DNA from: Rhodobacteraceae bacterium S2214 | GTDB taxonomy: Bacteria; Pseudomonadota; Alphaproteobacteria; Rhodobacterales; Rhodobacteraceae | Assembly: GCA_025141675.1 (NCBI GenBank) | Contig: CP081161.1 | Coordinates: forward strand, 372,001 to 436,000 | Length of the DNA stretch: 64,000 nt | Direction: 5' to 3' | Shown: positions 26,799-34,844 of the stretch, in pieces | How positions within the stretch are numbered: the stretch's first letter is position 1 | Layout of the letters: the number at the start of each line of letters is the position of its first letter | Program-made: the position numbers and the translations under genes | The notes under the pieces: model-generated | Database searches by the model: none | What the model saw: the letters and a program-made list of their open reading frames with translations, nothing else | What the model was told of the DNA's origin: nothing

Positions 26799-27617
26799 TT
26801 ATTTTAGTGGTGTTTCATCGGTGCCAAGCGCATCGGCCAGTCGTGTCTTGGCGCTACCCGGTCGCAAGGGTTGCGGTTGGCTTTCTGCTGGTGCCCATCC
26901 TGTCAGCGTGATGATCTCGAAGGTGGCTGTGACCCGCTTGCCGTCTTCTGCGCGGAAGTTGTCGGCGTAGATCGTCGCGGCTTCTGTCAGCATGTTGCGG
27001 GGCGTGAAGGTTTTGATCCGGTCGGACAGTGCGTTGTTTTCACCCATCTTGCGCAGGTCGTGCATCAAGTGAAACGCGTTGGCGTAGCTGACCTGCAAGG
27101 GTGTGCCGTCTGCCACTGGCAATGCGAAACCTGCCCGTTGCAGCAAACCGCCAAGGTCACGAATTTCGCCCATGGGTGCGATGCGCGGGGACAAACCGCC
27201 TGTGACGGCGATTTCCGCTTCGGCCAACGATGTCCGCAATTCGTTCAGTGTTTGCCCACCAAAGCTGGCGGCAAGGAACAACCCGTCCGGTTTCAGTGCC
27301 CGCCGACATTGCACCAGCTGTCCAACGGGGTCGTTTGCCCAATGCAGCGCGAGTGTATGCAGGACCAGATCGTAGGTTTCGACCTCGAGCGCGAGGGTGT
27401 CGTCGTCGCCAACAATTGTGGCGTCCGGATACTTTGCCGCCCAAAATTCGGGAAAGCCGGTCACAATCGCGACCTTTGTAAACTTTCTGTTAACCTCGAT
27501 CAGTCTTTCCTGAAATTCGTCGGCGACGACATCGTGCAAGAAAAGCGCGTCGGGCAAGGCTCTGTCACGGTGACGGGTCAGGGCGGTGCGGTCGGTGATG
27601 TTCGGTGGCGTATCCAT
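26799..27617 (-). CDS. NDUFAF5/BioC-like SAM-dependent methyltransferase-family protein
   Basis: This is a 272-residue protein that aligns by pattern with the NDUFAF5/BioC-like class I fold: LALHWANDPVGQLVQCRRALKPDGLF (by position about residues 91-116) is the motif after the fourth strand, and ASFGGQTLNELR follows. The usual glycine-rich SAM motif I is missing: the expected strand reads VAIVTGFPEFW. So SAM binding may be altered, or the protein may have another role. NDUFAF5 acts as an Arg hydroxylase in complex I assembly in mitochondria; the bacterial role is not established. Its start is only 16 bases from the divergent comF start. Confidence 0.75.
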   Translation of the reverse strand: MDTPPNITDRTALTRHRDRALPDALFLHDVVADEFQERLIEVNRKFTKVAIVTGFPEFWAAKYPDATIVGDDDTLALEVETYDLVLHTLALHWANDPVGQLVQCRRALKPDGLFLAASFGGQTLNELRTSLAEAEIAVTGGLSPRIAPMGEIRDLGGLLQRAGFALPVADGTPLQVSYANAFHLMHDLRKMGENNALSDRIKTFTPRNMLTEAATIYADNFRAEDGKRVTATFEIITLTGWAPAESQPQPLRPGSAKTRLADALGTDETPLK

Positions 27618-27633
27618 ACGGGGGATTTAGAGC

Positions 27634-28362
27634 GTGCAAGCCTTAATGCAAAGTGTCGTTCGATCAATTTATCCGCCGCAATGTGTCGCGTGCGAAACCG
27701 CAACCGAGGCCGAACATGGTTTGTGCGGCCCATGTTGGGCGCAAACCGGATTTATCAGCGGGTTGGTGTGCGACACCTGCGGGGCGCCGCAATTGGGCGA
27801 AGATCACGGAGATCGCATCCAGTGCGATGATTGCATGACGATCGCCCGCCCGTGGGAACGCGGTCGTGCAGCGTTAGAATATCGCGGGATTGGCAGGCGG
27901 TTGGTGTTGGGTTTGAAGCACGGTGACCGATTAGATCTGACGTGGCCTGCTGCCGGATGGATGGCTGCGCGTGTGCAGCCGATCCTGCGCGAAGATACGG
28001 TGATTGTGCCGGTGCCGTTGCATTGGTCGCGTTTGATTAAACGCCGCTATAATCAAGCCGCAGCTTTGGCCGTGGATCTTGGGCGTCATCTGGGGCGACC
28101 CGTGATTGTGGATGCGTTGACGCGGAGGAAAGCGACCAAACCGTTGGATGGTGTTGGCCGTACAGCCCGCTTTGCAGCTTTGACCGGTACTATTGCAGCC
28201 CATCCCAAACGGGGTCTTTTGCTGGCTGGCAAGTCGGTTCTGATTGTCGACGATGTGATGACATCCGGGGCGACGTTAGCTGCCGCAACAGAGGCTGCGC
28301 GGGCCGCTGGTGCCGCAAACGTGTCTATTGTTACTCTGGCGCGTGTGGTGAAGGATACCTAG
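27634..28362 (+). CDS. ComF-family phosphoribosyltransferase
   Basis: This is a 242-residue ComF/GntX-like protein. Cys pairs (CVAC, CGPC, CDTC, CDDC) in the first 70 residues form a zinc-binding N-terminus, and the PRPP-binding loop VLIVDDVMTSGATLAAA lies near residue 210. ComF is needed for DNA uptake in some bacteria, but in alphaproteobacteria its job is unclear. The GTG at 27634 is favoured by GGGGGA at 27620-27625; an ATG at 27646 is possible. It begins a run with grxC, a nitrilase-family gene and a MarR gene. Confidence 0.88.
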   Translation: MQALMQSVVRSIYPPQCVACETATEAEHGLCGPCWAQTGFISGLVCDTCGAPQLGEDHGDRIQCDDCMTIARPWERGRAALEYRGIGRRLVLGLKHGDRLDLTWPAAGWMAARVQPILREDTVIVPVPLHWSRLIKRRYNQAAALAVDLGRHLGRPVIVDALTRRKATKPLDGVGRTARFAALTGTIAAHPKRGLLLAGKSVLIVDDVMTSGATLAAATEAARAAGAANVSIVTLARVVKDT

Positions 28363-28395
28363 ATAGGCGCTGACCCGCACTGAAAGGATTGCCCG

Positions 28396-28653
28396 ATGGC
28401 TAACATTGAAATGTATATCAAACCCGGTTGCCCGTATTGCCATGCGGCTGCACGCTTGCTCGACAACAAAAAGGTCAGCTACAGCACCGTCAACATTCTT
28501 GCCCAACCCAACAAGCGCCCTGAAATGATCAAGCGTGCAAATGGGGGATCAACGGTTCCACAAATCTTCATTGATGGAAAACACATCGGTGGCTTTGATG
28601 ACCTGAGCGCGTTGAATGCGCGTGGCAAGCTGGACCCGCTTTTGGCTGCATGA
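28396..28653 (+). CDS. grxC: Glutaredoxin 3
   Basis: This is an 85-residue dithiol glutaredoxin with the CPYC active site near residues 14-17, the cis-Pro segment STVPQIFIDG near 53 and the GGFDDL glutathione-contact motif near 66. It reduces disulfides and mixed disulfides with glutathione in the cytosol. It overlaps the next gene by ATGA, and the gene order comF-grxC-nitrilase is common in Rhodobacteraceae. Confidence 0.95.
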   Translation: MANIEMYIKPGCPYCHAAARLLDNKKVSYSTVNILAQPNKRPEMIKRANGGSTVPQIFIDGKHIGGFDDLSALNARGKLDPLLAA

Positions 28654-29480
28654 AAGTAGCTTTACTTCAGATCACGTCAGGACCTGATCCGGTCCAGAAC
28701 CTTGCGATGGTGCGCGCTATGGTGCGCGATGCTGTCCGGCAAGGGGCCGGATTTGTCCTGACACCTGAAGTCACGAATTGCCTGACATCAAGCCGCGCCG
28801 CACAGGACGCGGCTTTGTCATTAGAAGGCGACGACATCACCCTTGCCGCGTTGTGCGCTGACGCCAAGGCGCTGGGCGTTTGGATTTCGATCGGGTCACT
28901 GGCCCTGAAAACAGGTGATCCGGACGGGCGTTTTGCCAATCGGTCGTTCATGATCAACCCGCAGGGCGATATCGTCGGGCGCTATGACAAAATCCACATG
29001 TTCGACGTGACCGTGTCCGAGAAAGAGACCTATCGCGAATCGAAAGGATATCGCCCCGGAGATCACGCAACTTTGGTAGAAACGTCATTTGGTACGGTTG
29101 GCATGTCGATTTGTTACGATATTCGTTTTGCCTATCTCTACCGCACATTGGCGCAGGCTGGTGCCGATATTCTACTGGTTCCTGCTGCTTTTTCACCGGT
29201 GACGGGCGCTGCCCACTGGGAAACATTATTGCGCGCAAGAGCCATAGAAACAGGGTGTTATGTCCTTGCCGCCGCCCAAACGGGCACGTTTGACCCCGAT
29301 GCCAAGCGTCCACGCACGACGTATGGACATTCGATGGTGATCAGTCCGTGGGGTGACGTTTTGGCCGACGGCGGCACAGATGCGACGATTGTAATGGTTG
29401 ATATTGACCCTGCGGAAGTGTCACATGCGCGCAAACGCATTCCCGCGCTCACACATGATCGAGATTTTACAGGTCCCTGA
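28650..29480 (+). CDS. Carbon-nitrogen hydrolase (Nit/omega-amidase family)
   Basis: This is a 276-residue nitrilase-superfamily amidase. The catalytic Glu-Lys-Cys triad is visible as TPEVTN (E near 40), GRYDKIHMFD (K near 112) and MSICYDIRF (C near 155). Nit1/omega-amidase members clean up alpha-keto-glutaramate or deaminated glutathione. Cotranscription with glutaredoxin fits a glutathione-repair role, which is inference. The stop and the MarR start share one base. Confidence 0.88.
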   Translation: MKVALLQITSGPDPVQNLAMVRAMVRDAVRQGAGFVLTPEVTNCLTSSRAAQDAALSLEGDDITLAALCADAKALGVWISIGSLALKTGDPDGRFANRSFMINPQGDIVGRYDKIHMFDVTVSEKETYRESKGYRPGDHATLVETSFGTVGMSICYDIRFAYLYRTLAQAGADILLVPAAFSPVTGAAHWETLLRARAIETGCYVLAAAQTGTFDPDAKRPRTTYGHSMVISPWGDVLADGGTDATIVMVDIDPAEVSHARKRIPALTHDRDFTGP

Positions 29481-29920
29481 TGATTGACGACTCCGATAAT
29501 CTTGCTGCGACGTTATTCAGCGAGATTTTGGCGGTGGATCAGTTGGCGCGTGCCAGTGTCGCGAAGGTGTTGCCGAAGGGGATGGAGCTGTCCCATTTTT
29601 CAGTGCTCAATCATCTGGCCCATAGCGGTGTAGAACGATCCCCCGGTGAATTGGCGCGTACGTTTCATCTGACGCGCGGTGCGATGACCAACACGTTAGG
29701 CAAGCTGGAATGGAACGGCTGGGTTCATATCCGGCCCGATTGGGATGATGCGCGGCGCAAGATGGTTGCTATTTCGCCAGCGGGCATGTCCGCACGTGAC
29801 GCCGCAATTCACGCGATTTCCCCACTGATTGCCCAAATCGTCAAGGATATCGGACCGATGCGCGTCCGCAGTACGCTGCCTGTTTTGCGCGAAATGAGAC
29901 AGCGGTTGGCTGACGCCTGA
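29480..29920 (+). CDS. MarR-family transcriptional regulator
   Basis: This is a 146-residue winged-helix MarR-like repressor. The recognition region SPGELARTFHLTRGAMTNTLGKLEWNGWVHIRPDWDDARRKMV (by position, about residues 54-96) has the usual wing with an Asp-rich tip. It begins one base inside the nitrilase stop, so it is translationally coupled to it. Its ligand and targets are unknown; the grxC-nitrilase run itself is a possible target. Confidence 0.85.
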   Translation: MIDDSDNLAATLFSEILAVDQLARASVAKVLPKGMELSHFSVLNHLAHSGVERSPGELARTFHLTRGAMTNTLGKLEWNGWVHIRPDWDDARRKMVAISPAGMSARDAAIHAISPLIAQIVKDIGPMRVRSTLPVLREMRQRLADA

Positions 29921-30046
29921 TAGCTGCCTGACCACCTGTAAATTCAAGTCGATCACGCCAACTTGATGCTGACGCAAGGTGAGAGGAACCCTTTGCCGTG
30001 CGCCGAGTTACATCCCCAAGTTCAAGAATTGGAAAGGACCGATCTT

Positions 30047-30724
30047 ATGAAGATTTTGATGGTTTTGACGTCGCACGATCAACTTGGTGACACAGGCAAG
30101 AAAACCGGCTTTTGGCTGGAAGAATTTGCAGCGCCTTACTACGCGTTGAAAGATGCGGGCGCAGAAGTCGTGCTTGCATCCCCGAAGGGTGGTCAGCCGC
30201 CGATCGACCCTAGCAGCGACAGCGAAGATTCCCAGACGGACGCAACACGTCGTTTCAAAGACGACAAAGATGCGCAGGCTGATCTGGCAGACACAGCTGT
30301 TTTGGCTGACGTGGAAGACGCTGGTTTCGATGCGATTTTCTACCCAGGTGGTCACGGCCCATTGTGGGATCTGGCTGAAGATGCAGACAGCATCCGCCTG
30401 ATCGAAACTTTCGCGGCAAGCGACCGTCCGGTTGGCGCCGTTTGTCACGCCCCTGCAGTGTTCAAGCACACCAAAGGTGCCGACGGTAAACCACTGGTGA
30501 ACGGCAAGCGCGTCACGGGTTTCACCAACACCGAAGAAGATGCGGTTCAGTTGACAGATGTTGTGCCGTTCTTGGTTGAAGACATGCTGAAAGCGAACGG
30601 CGGGCAGTACGAGAAGTCCGACGATTGGGCGTCTTTTGCGATCACTGACGGCAAACTGGTTACAGGCCAGAACCCTGCATCATCAGAAGCAGCCGCAGAG
30701 CAGCTTTTGGCCCTGCTGAAGTAA
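30047..30724 (+). CDS. DJ-1/PfpI (Hsp31-like) protein
   Basis: This is a 225-residue class I glutamine-amidotransferase-like protein of the DJ-1/PfpI superfamily, closest in shape to small Hsp31-type members. The nucleophile elbow is GAVCHAPAVF (Cys near residue 132) and the Glu of the pocket is in WLEEF near 26. Relatives act as glyoxalase III, deglycase or chaperone; the exact activity is not readable. The ATG at 30047 has the SD GGAAAGGA at 30031-30038; an upstream in-frame start at 29963 would add 28 residues. A terminator follows. Confidence 0.88.
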   Translation: MKILMVLTSHDQLGDTGKKTGFWLEEFAAPYYALKDAGAEVVLASPKGGQPPIDPSSDSEDSQTDATRRFKDDKDAQADLADTAVLADVEDAGFDAIFYPGGHGPLWDLAEDADSIRLIETFAASDRPVGAVCHAPAVFKHTKGADGKPLVNGKRVTGFTNTEEDAVQLTDVVPFLVEDMLKANGGQYEKSDDWASFAITDGKLVTGQNPASSEAAAEQLLALLK

Positions 30725-30750
30725 ATCGATTTTAACGGTAACGAGTAATG

Positions 30751-30780
30751 GGGCGGGCCGATTGGTCCGCCCTTGTTTTA
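30751..30780 (+). terminator. Rho-independent terminator after the PfpI-family gene
   Basis: Stem GGGCGGgCC (30751-30759) pairs with GGtCCGCCC (30764-30772, one G-T wobble) over loop GATT, followed by TTGTTTTA. The T-run overlaps the stop codon of convergent ubiG. Confidence 0.8.
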
Positions 30781-31527
30781 TGCAGGTTTGATTGCCGCTG
30801 TGACGTAGTTCACCGAAAGGTCGCGATCAGAAATCCGCCAGTTCCACATGATCGGATTGAACTGGAATCCCTTGCGGTCCACAGGTTCCATGCCTGCGTT
30901 GCGCAGCAGGTCGAACAATTCGTCCGGCGTAATGAATTTGCTGAATTCATGCGTGCCTTTTGGCAGCCAGCGCATCACGTGTTCCGCGCCGACAATGGCC
31001 ATCATGAAGCTTTTTGGATTGCGATTGATGGTCGAACAGATGTGCAGTCCGCCGGGTTTCAACAGTTGCCGACACGCCGTCAGGAACCCGAGCGGGTCGG
31101 CCACGTGTTCCACAACTTCCATGTTTAAAACAACGTCGAACTGTTCGCCGTCTGCTGCCATCGCTTCCGCTGTATTGTGACGGTAATCAATGGTTAGACC
31201 CGATTGCTGCGCGTGGATTTCAGCCACGGGAATGTTGCCCGCTGCTGCGTCAACGCCAACAATTGTCGCCCCGAGCCGCGCCATCGGTTCGCAAAGCAAC
31301 CCGCCGCCGCAACCGATGTCCAAGATACGCAGCCCGTCGAATGGAGCAGGTCCGTTCAGGTCCCGCCCGAACTCTGCCGCGATTTGGCTGGTGATGTAAT
31401 CCAACCGACAAGGGTTCAGCATATGCAGCGGCTTGAACTTGCCTTCCAAATCCCACCATTCAGCGGCCATGGCTTCGAATTTGGCGATCTCGGCGGGGTC
31501 TACAGTGTTGGTTGCTGCATCGGTCAT
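30778..31527 (-). CDS. ubiG: Ubiquinone biosynthesis O-methyltransferase
   Basis: This gene encodes UbiG (249 residues), which makes both O-methylations in ubiquinone synthesis with SAM. SAM motif [19 protein letters not shown] is near residue 65 and the family segment [19 protein letters not shown] near 20. The ATG at 31527 gives MTDAATNT; an upstream in-frame start at 31599 would add 24 residues that lie in the promoter gap shared with the divergent pip gene (64 bases). Confidence 0.95.
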   Translation of the reverse strand: MTDAATNTVDPAEIAKFEAMAAEWWDLEGKFKPLHMLNPCRLDYITSQIAAEFGRDLNGPAPFDGLRILDIGCGGGLLCEPMARLGATIVGVDAAAGNIPVAEIHAQQSGLTIDYRHNTAEAMAADGEQFDVVLNMEVVEHVADPLGFLTACRQLLKPGGLHICSTINRNPKSFMMAIVGAEHVMRWLPKGTHEFSKFITPDELFDLLRNAGMEPVDRKGFQFNPIMWNWRISDRDLSVNYVTAAIKPA

Positions 31528-31591
31528 ATCGTGGTCCAATTCCTGTCTTCGGGTGATGGTTTCCCGTCTCAACACGCTATATAGGTCGTTT

Positions 31592-32581
31592 ATGGACAAG
31601 GTCGTAGGTCAAAAGCGCACAGGCGCACATCTGTATCCCCCGATGGACCCGTTTAATCAGCAAATGCTGGATACGGGCGACGGGCATTCCATCTATGTGG
31701 AACAATGCGGCAATCCGAACGGGATTCCTGTTGTTGTCCTGCATGGCGGGCCCGGTGGTGGCTGCAGCCCTGCGATGCGTCGCTATTTTGACCCAAGCGT
31801 TTATCGGATCGTTTTGTTTGATCAGCGTGGCTGTGGTCGGTCGCGGCCCCATGCGAGCGTTATTAACAACACAACATGGCACCTGGTGGCGGACATAGAA
31901 ATGATCCGCGAAGCGTTGAGCATTGATCGGTGGATTGTGTTCGGCGGCAGCTGGGGGGCGACCCTGTCGCTGATCTACGGACAAACGCATCCCGAGAGCA
32001 CGGCCGCGCTAGTGTTGCGCGGCGTTTTCTTGATGACCCAACCCGAGCTGGACTGGTTCTATGGCGGAGGGGCGGGTCGGTTCTGGCCTGATCTTTGGGC
32101 AAAGTTCACTGATTTGATCCCAGAAGACGAACACGATGATTTTATTGCAGCGTATCACCGGCGCCTTTTCTCGGGCGATTTGCCGATGGAATCGCGGTAT
32201 GCGCGCGCGTGGGCGGGTTGGGAAAACGCATTAGCGTCGATTGAATCAAACGGTTCAACTGGCGAAAGCCCGTCCGATTACGCCCGCGCCTTTGCACGGC
32301 TTGAAAACCACTATTTCGCCAATGCCGGATTTCTAACCGAGGACCAGCAAATCTTGAACAATATGGACAAGATTGCAGATATCCCTGGCGTGATTGTGCA
32401 GGGACGTTTTGACATGATCTGTCCGCCGGTTTCTGCCCACACGCTGGCCAGTAAATGGCCAAAGGGGCGTTTGGTCATGATCGGAAAAGCGGGGCATGCA
32501 TTGTCCGAACCGGGCATCAGTCGGGAACTTGTGCACACGATGGATATGTTCGCAGACAAGCGCGACTTTCTGAATTTCTGA
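31592..32581 (+). CDS. pip: Proline iminopeptidase
   Basis: This is an alpha/beta-hydrolase peptidase of 329 residues, family S33. It has HGGPGGG near residue 45, the nucleophile elbow GGSWGAT near 115 and the acid and His near DMICPP and GHA at the C-terminus. It removes N-terminal proline from small peptides. The ATG at 31592 gives MDKVVGQKR; coding potential upstream runs into the ubiG promoter region. The downstream peptide-type ABC importer is a fitting neighbour. Confidence 0.95.
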   Translation: MDKVVGQKRTGAHLYPPMDPFNQQMLDTGDGHSIYVEQCGNPNGIPVVVLHGGPGGGCSPAMRRYFDPSVYRIVLFDQRGCGRSRPHASVINNTTWHLVADIEMIREALSIDRWIVFGGSWGATLSLIYGQTHPESTAALVLRGVFLMTQPELDWFYGGGAGRFWPDLWAKFTDLIPEDEHDDFIAAYHRRLFSGDLPMESRYARAWAGWENALASIESNGSTGESPSDYARAFARLENHYFANAGFLTEDQQILNNMDKIADIPGVIVQGRFDMICPPVSAHTLASKWPKGRLVMIGKAGHALSEPGISRELVHTMDMFADKRDFLNF

Positions 32582-32661
32582 ACCAGACTTTCTGAATCTC
32601 GAGGGTTTACAGCGGCGTCTGTGCCGTTAACTTGTAAGCATCCTCAGGGGAACTTAGAATT

Positions 32662-33651
32662 TTGGGCAACGTCCTAACCATTATACTTCAACGCCTTGCA
32701 CTAGGCGTTCTCACGCTTCTTATTGTTTCGATTGTGATCTTTGTTGCTGTGAACTTGCTTCCGGGTGATTTTGCACAGCTGATCTTGGGTCAGGGGGCTA
32801 CAGAAGAATCCGTCAATCAAATCCGCAAAGACCTTGGGTTGGATCAGCCTTTGATCACCCGCTATTTCGGCTGGCTTGGTGGAATGTTGACCGGCGATCT
32901 TGGCACCAGTTTCGCGCAGTTGAATTTTACGTCTAACTTGGGCGGCGTGAATAACGTGACCGTGCTGGATCAAATCCTACCCCGGTTAAGCAACACGTTG
33001 TTCCTTGCCGGTGTGACTGCAATGATCGCTGTGCCGATTGCTGTGACGCTGGGCATTTTGGCCGCGTTGTATCGCAATACGATCTTTGACCGTGCCGCCA
33101 ATATCGCAACGTTGAGTTCGATTTCGTCGCCAGAGTTCTTCATGGCCTATGTGCTGATCCTCGTGCTTGCCGTGATCAACCCGCTGCTGCCATCGCTGTC
33201 CAACATTTATGACGGCATGCCGTTTGGCGAACGTCTGGAAAAGACAATGCTGCCTGCGCTGACGCTTACATTGGTCGTGACCGCGCATATGATGCGGATG
33301 ACACGCGCGTCGATTATCAACTTGCTCGCGTCCCCGTATATCGAAATGGCCCGCCTGAAGGGTATGTCGCCGATGCGCGTCATCGTGAAACACGCGCTGC
33401 CGAATGCATTGGCCCCGATCATCAACGTGATCGCATTGAACCTTGCTTACCTGATCACTGGTGTGGTCGTGGTTGAGGTTGTGTTTGTGTATCCGGGTAT
33501 CGGCCAGCTGTTCGTGGATAGTGTGAAAATCCGCGACATTCCGGTCGTCCAGGCCTGCTGCCTCATCTTTGCAGCGGCCTACATCCTGTTGAACCTCACG
33601 GCGGACATCATGTCGATCCTGAGCAATCCGCGTCTGAGGCATCCGAAATGA
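32662..33651 (+). CDS. Peptide/dipeptide-type ABC transporter permease (DppB/OppB-like)
   Basis: This is a 329-residue inner-membrane permease with six predicted helices. The conserved LLPGDFAQLILGQ near residue 32 and the EAA-loop ARLKGMSPMRVIVKHALPNALAPI (by position, about residues 225-248) mark the OppB/DppB family. Translation starts at TTG 32662 with AGGGGAA about ten bases upstream. It is the first gene of a four-gene importer operon; the next gene overlaps by ATGA. Confidence 0.9.
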   Translation: MGNVLTIILQRLALGVLTLLIVSIVIFVAVNLLPGDFAQLILGQGATEESVNQIRKDLGLDQPLITRYFGWLGGMLTGDLGTSFAQLNFTSNLGGVNNVTVLDQILPRLSNTLFLAGVTAMIAVPIAVTLGILAALYRNTIFDRAANIATLSSISSPEFFMAYVLILVLAVINPLLPSLSNIYDGMPFGERLEKTMLPALTLTLVVTAHMMRMTRASIINLLASPYIEMARLKGMSPMRVIVKHALPNALAPIINVIALNLAYLITGVVVVEVVFVYPGIGQLFVDSVKIRDIPVVQACCLIFAAAYILLNLTADIMSILSNPRLRHPK

Positions 33652-34844
33652 TCAATCTCCTTATTGCACTTGTTGTGATCGCGGGCCTTGCATGGGTGAT
33701 GCGGTTTGTTGGCCAAAAGGCGACGAACAACGCCCCGAAATTCCGCGACATGTCTTACGGCGTGGCCTTTGGTTATGTCTTGGGTGCTGCGTTGTTGGTC
33801 TGGCTTGCTTGGGCTTACATGCAAGCACGGTCCGACGATCCGTTAGTCGCGAACAAGTTCTTCTTTTTGAAGGCGGCGATTGAAGGGTTTGTCATCTTTG
33901 CCATTGCGGCTTGGCTGTTCAAACAGTTGGGCCAGTATGTCGGCACCGCATGGTCGAAAAAGATGTTCCGGTCTATGCCGTTGACTGCTGCTTTTGGCGT
34001 GCTGATCATCATCATTTACGTCGTTGTTGCGGTATTCGCGGGTGCAATTGCCCCATACGGCCAAGACGAGATTATCCAAGGTGCTGCCGCAAACGTAGTG
34101 GCTGGCGGTGATCCTGCGCTGGGCGGTGATCCTGCGTATCCGTTGGGTACAGATCAGATCGGTCGTGACATTCTTAGCCGCCTGATTTACGGCGCACAGA
34201 ACACTGTCGGGATCGCGTTTATCACGACAGTGCTGGCCTTCTTGCTTGGCGGGACCTTCGGTTTTCTGGCTGCCGTTTTGGGTGGTTGGTTGGACCAGCT
34301 ACTGTCGCGGATGGTGGATGTGTTGATGGCGATCCCGTCATTGATCTTTGCGCTTTTGCTGATGACAATCGCGAGCGTGTGGTCATCGCAGCTGGGTATT
34401 CCGCTGACGATCTTCATGGTCCTGATCATTGCTGTCATCGACAGTACCCGCGTGTTCCGTCTGGCCCGTGCTGTTGGTCAGAACATTGTTGTGATGGATT
34501 ATATCGAGGCTGCGAAACTGCGCGGTGAAGGCATGGGTTACCTTGTATTCAAGGAAATCCTGCCGAATGCGACTGCACCGCTGTTGGCTGAATTTGGTCT
34601 GCGCTTCTGCTTTGTGTTCCTGACGATCGCTGCATTGTCGTTCTTGGGTGTGGGTATTCAGCCACCGTTGGCTGACTGGGGCACAATGGTGCGCGACCTT
34701 GCCGGTTTCATCAACTACGCACAATTTGCGCCGCAAGCATCGGTAACACCGTTGTTGGCTGCGGGTGCGATTGCCTTGCTGACTGTTGCTGTGAACTTTG
34801 TCGTCGACTGGATGCTACACAAAACGTCGGGGTTGAAGGAATGA
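33648..34844 (+). CDS. Peptide-type ABC transporter permease (OppC-like) with long N-terminal extension
   Basis: This is a 398-residue OppC-family permease. The normal core begins about residue 105 (AAFGVLIIIIYVVVAVFAGAIAP) and the EAA segment AAKLRGEGMGYLVFKEILPNATAP is near residue 285. The first 100 residues are extra: about three hydrophobic segments (near 3-20, 43-62 and 78-92) with charged loops between them. Typical OppC proteins are about 300 residues. It overlaps the permease upstream and the ATPase gene downstream by ATGA. Confidence 0.9.
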   Translation: MINLLIALVVIAGLAWVMRFVGQKATNNAPKFRDMSYGVAFGYVLGAALLVWLAWAYMQARSDDPLVANKFFFLKAAIEGFVIFAIAAWLFKQLGQYVGTAWSKKMFRSMPLTAAFGVLIIIIYVVVAVFAGAIAPYGQDEIIQGAAANVVAGGDPALGGDPAYPLGTDQIGRDILSRLIYGAQNTVGIAFITTVLAFLLGGTFGFLAAVLGGWLDQLLSRMVDVLMAIPSLIFALLLMTIASVWSSQLGIPLTIFMVLIIAVIDSTRVFRLARAVGQNIVVMDYIEAAKLRGEGMGYLVFKEILPNATAPLLAEFGLRFCFVFLTIAALSFLGVGIQPPLADWGTMVRDLAGFINYAQFAPQASVTPLLAAGAIALLTVAVNFVVDWMLHKTSGLKE

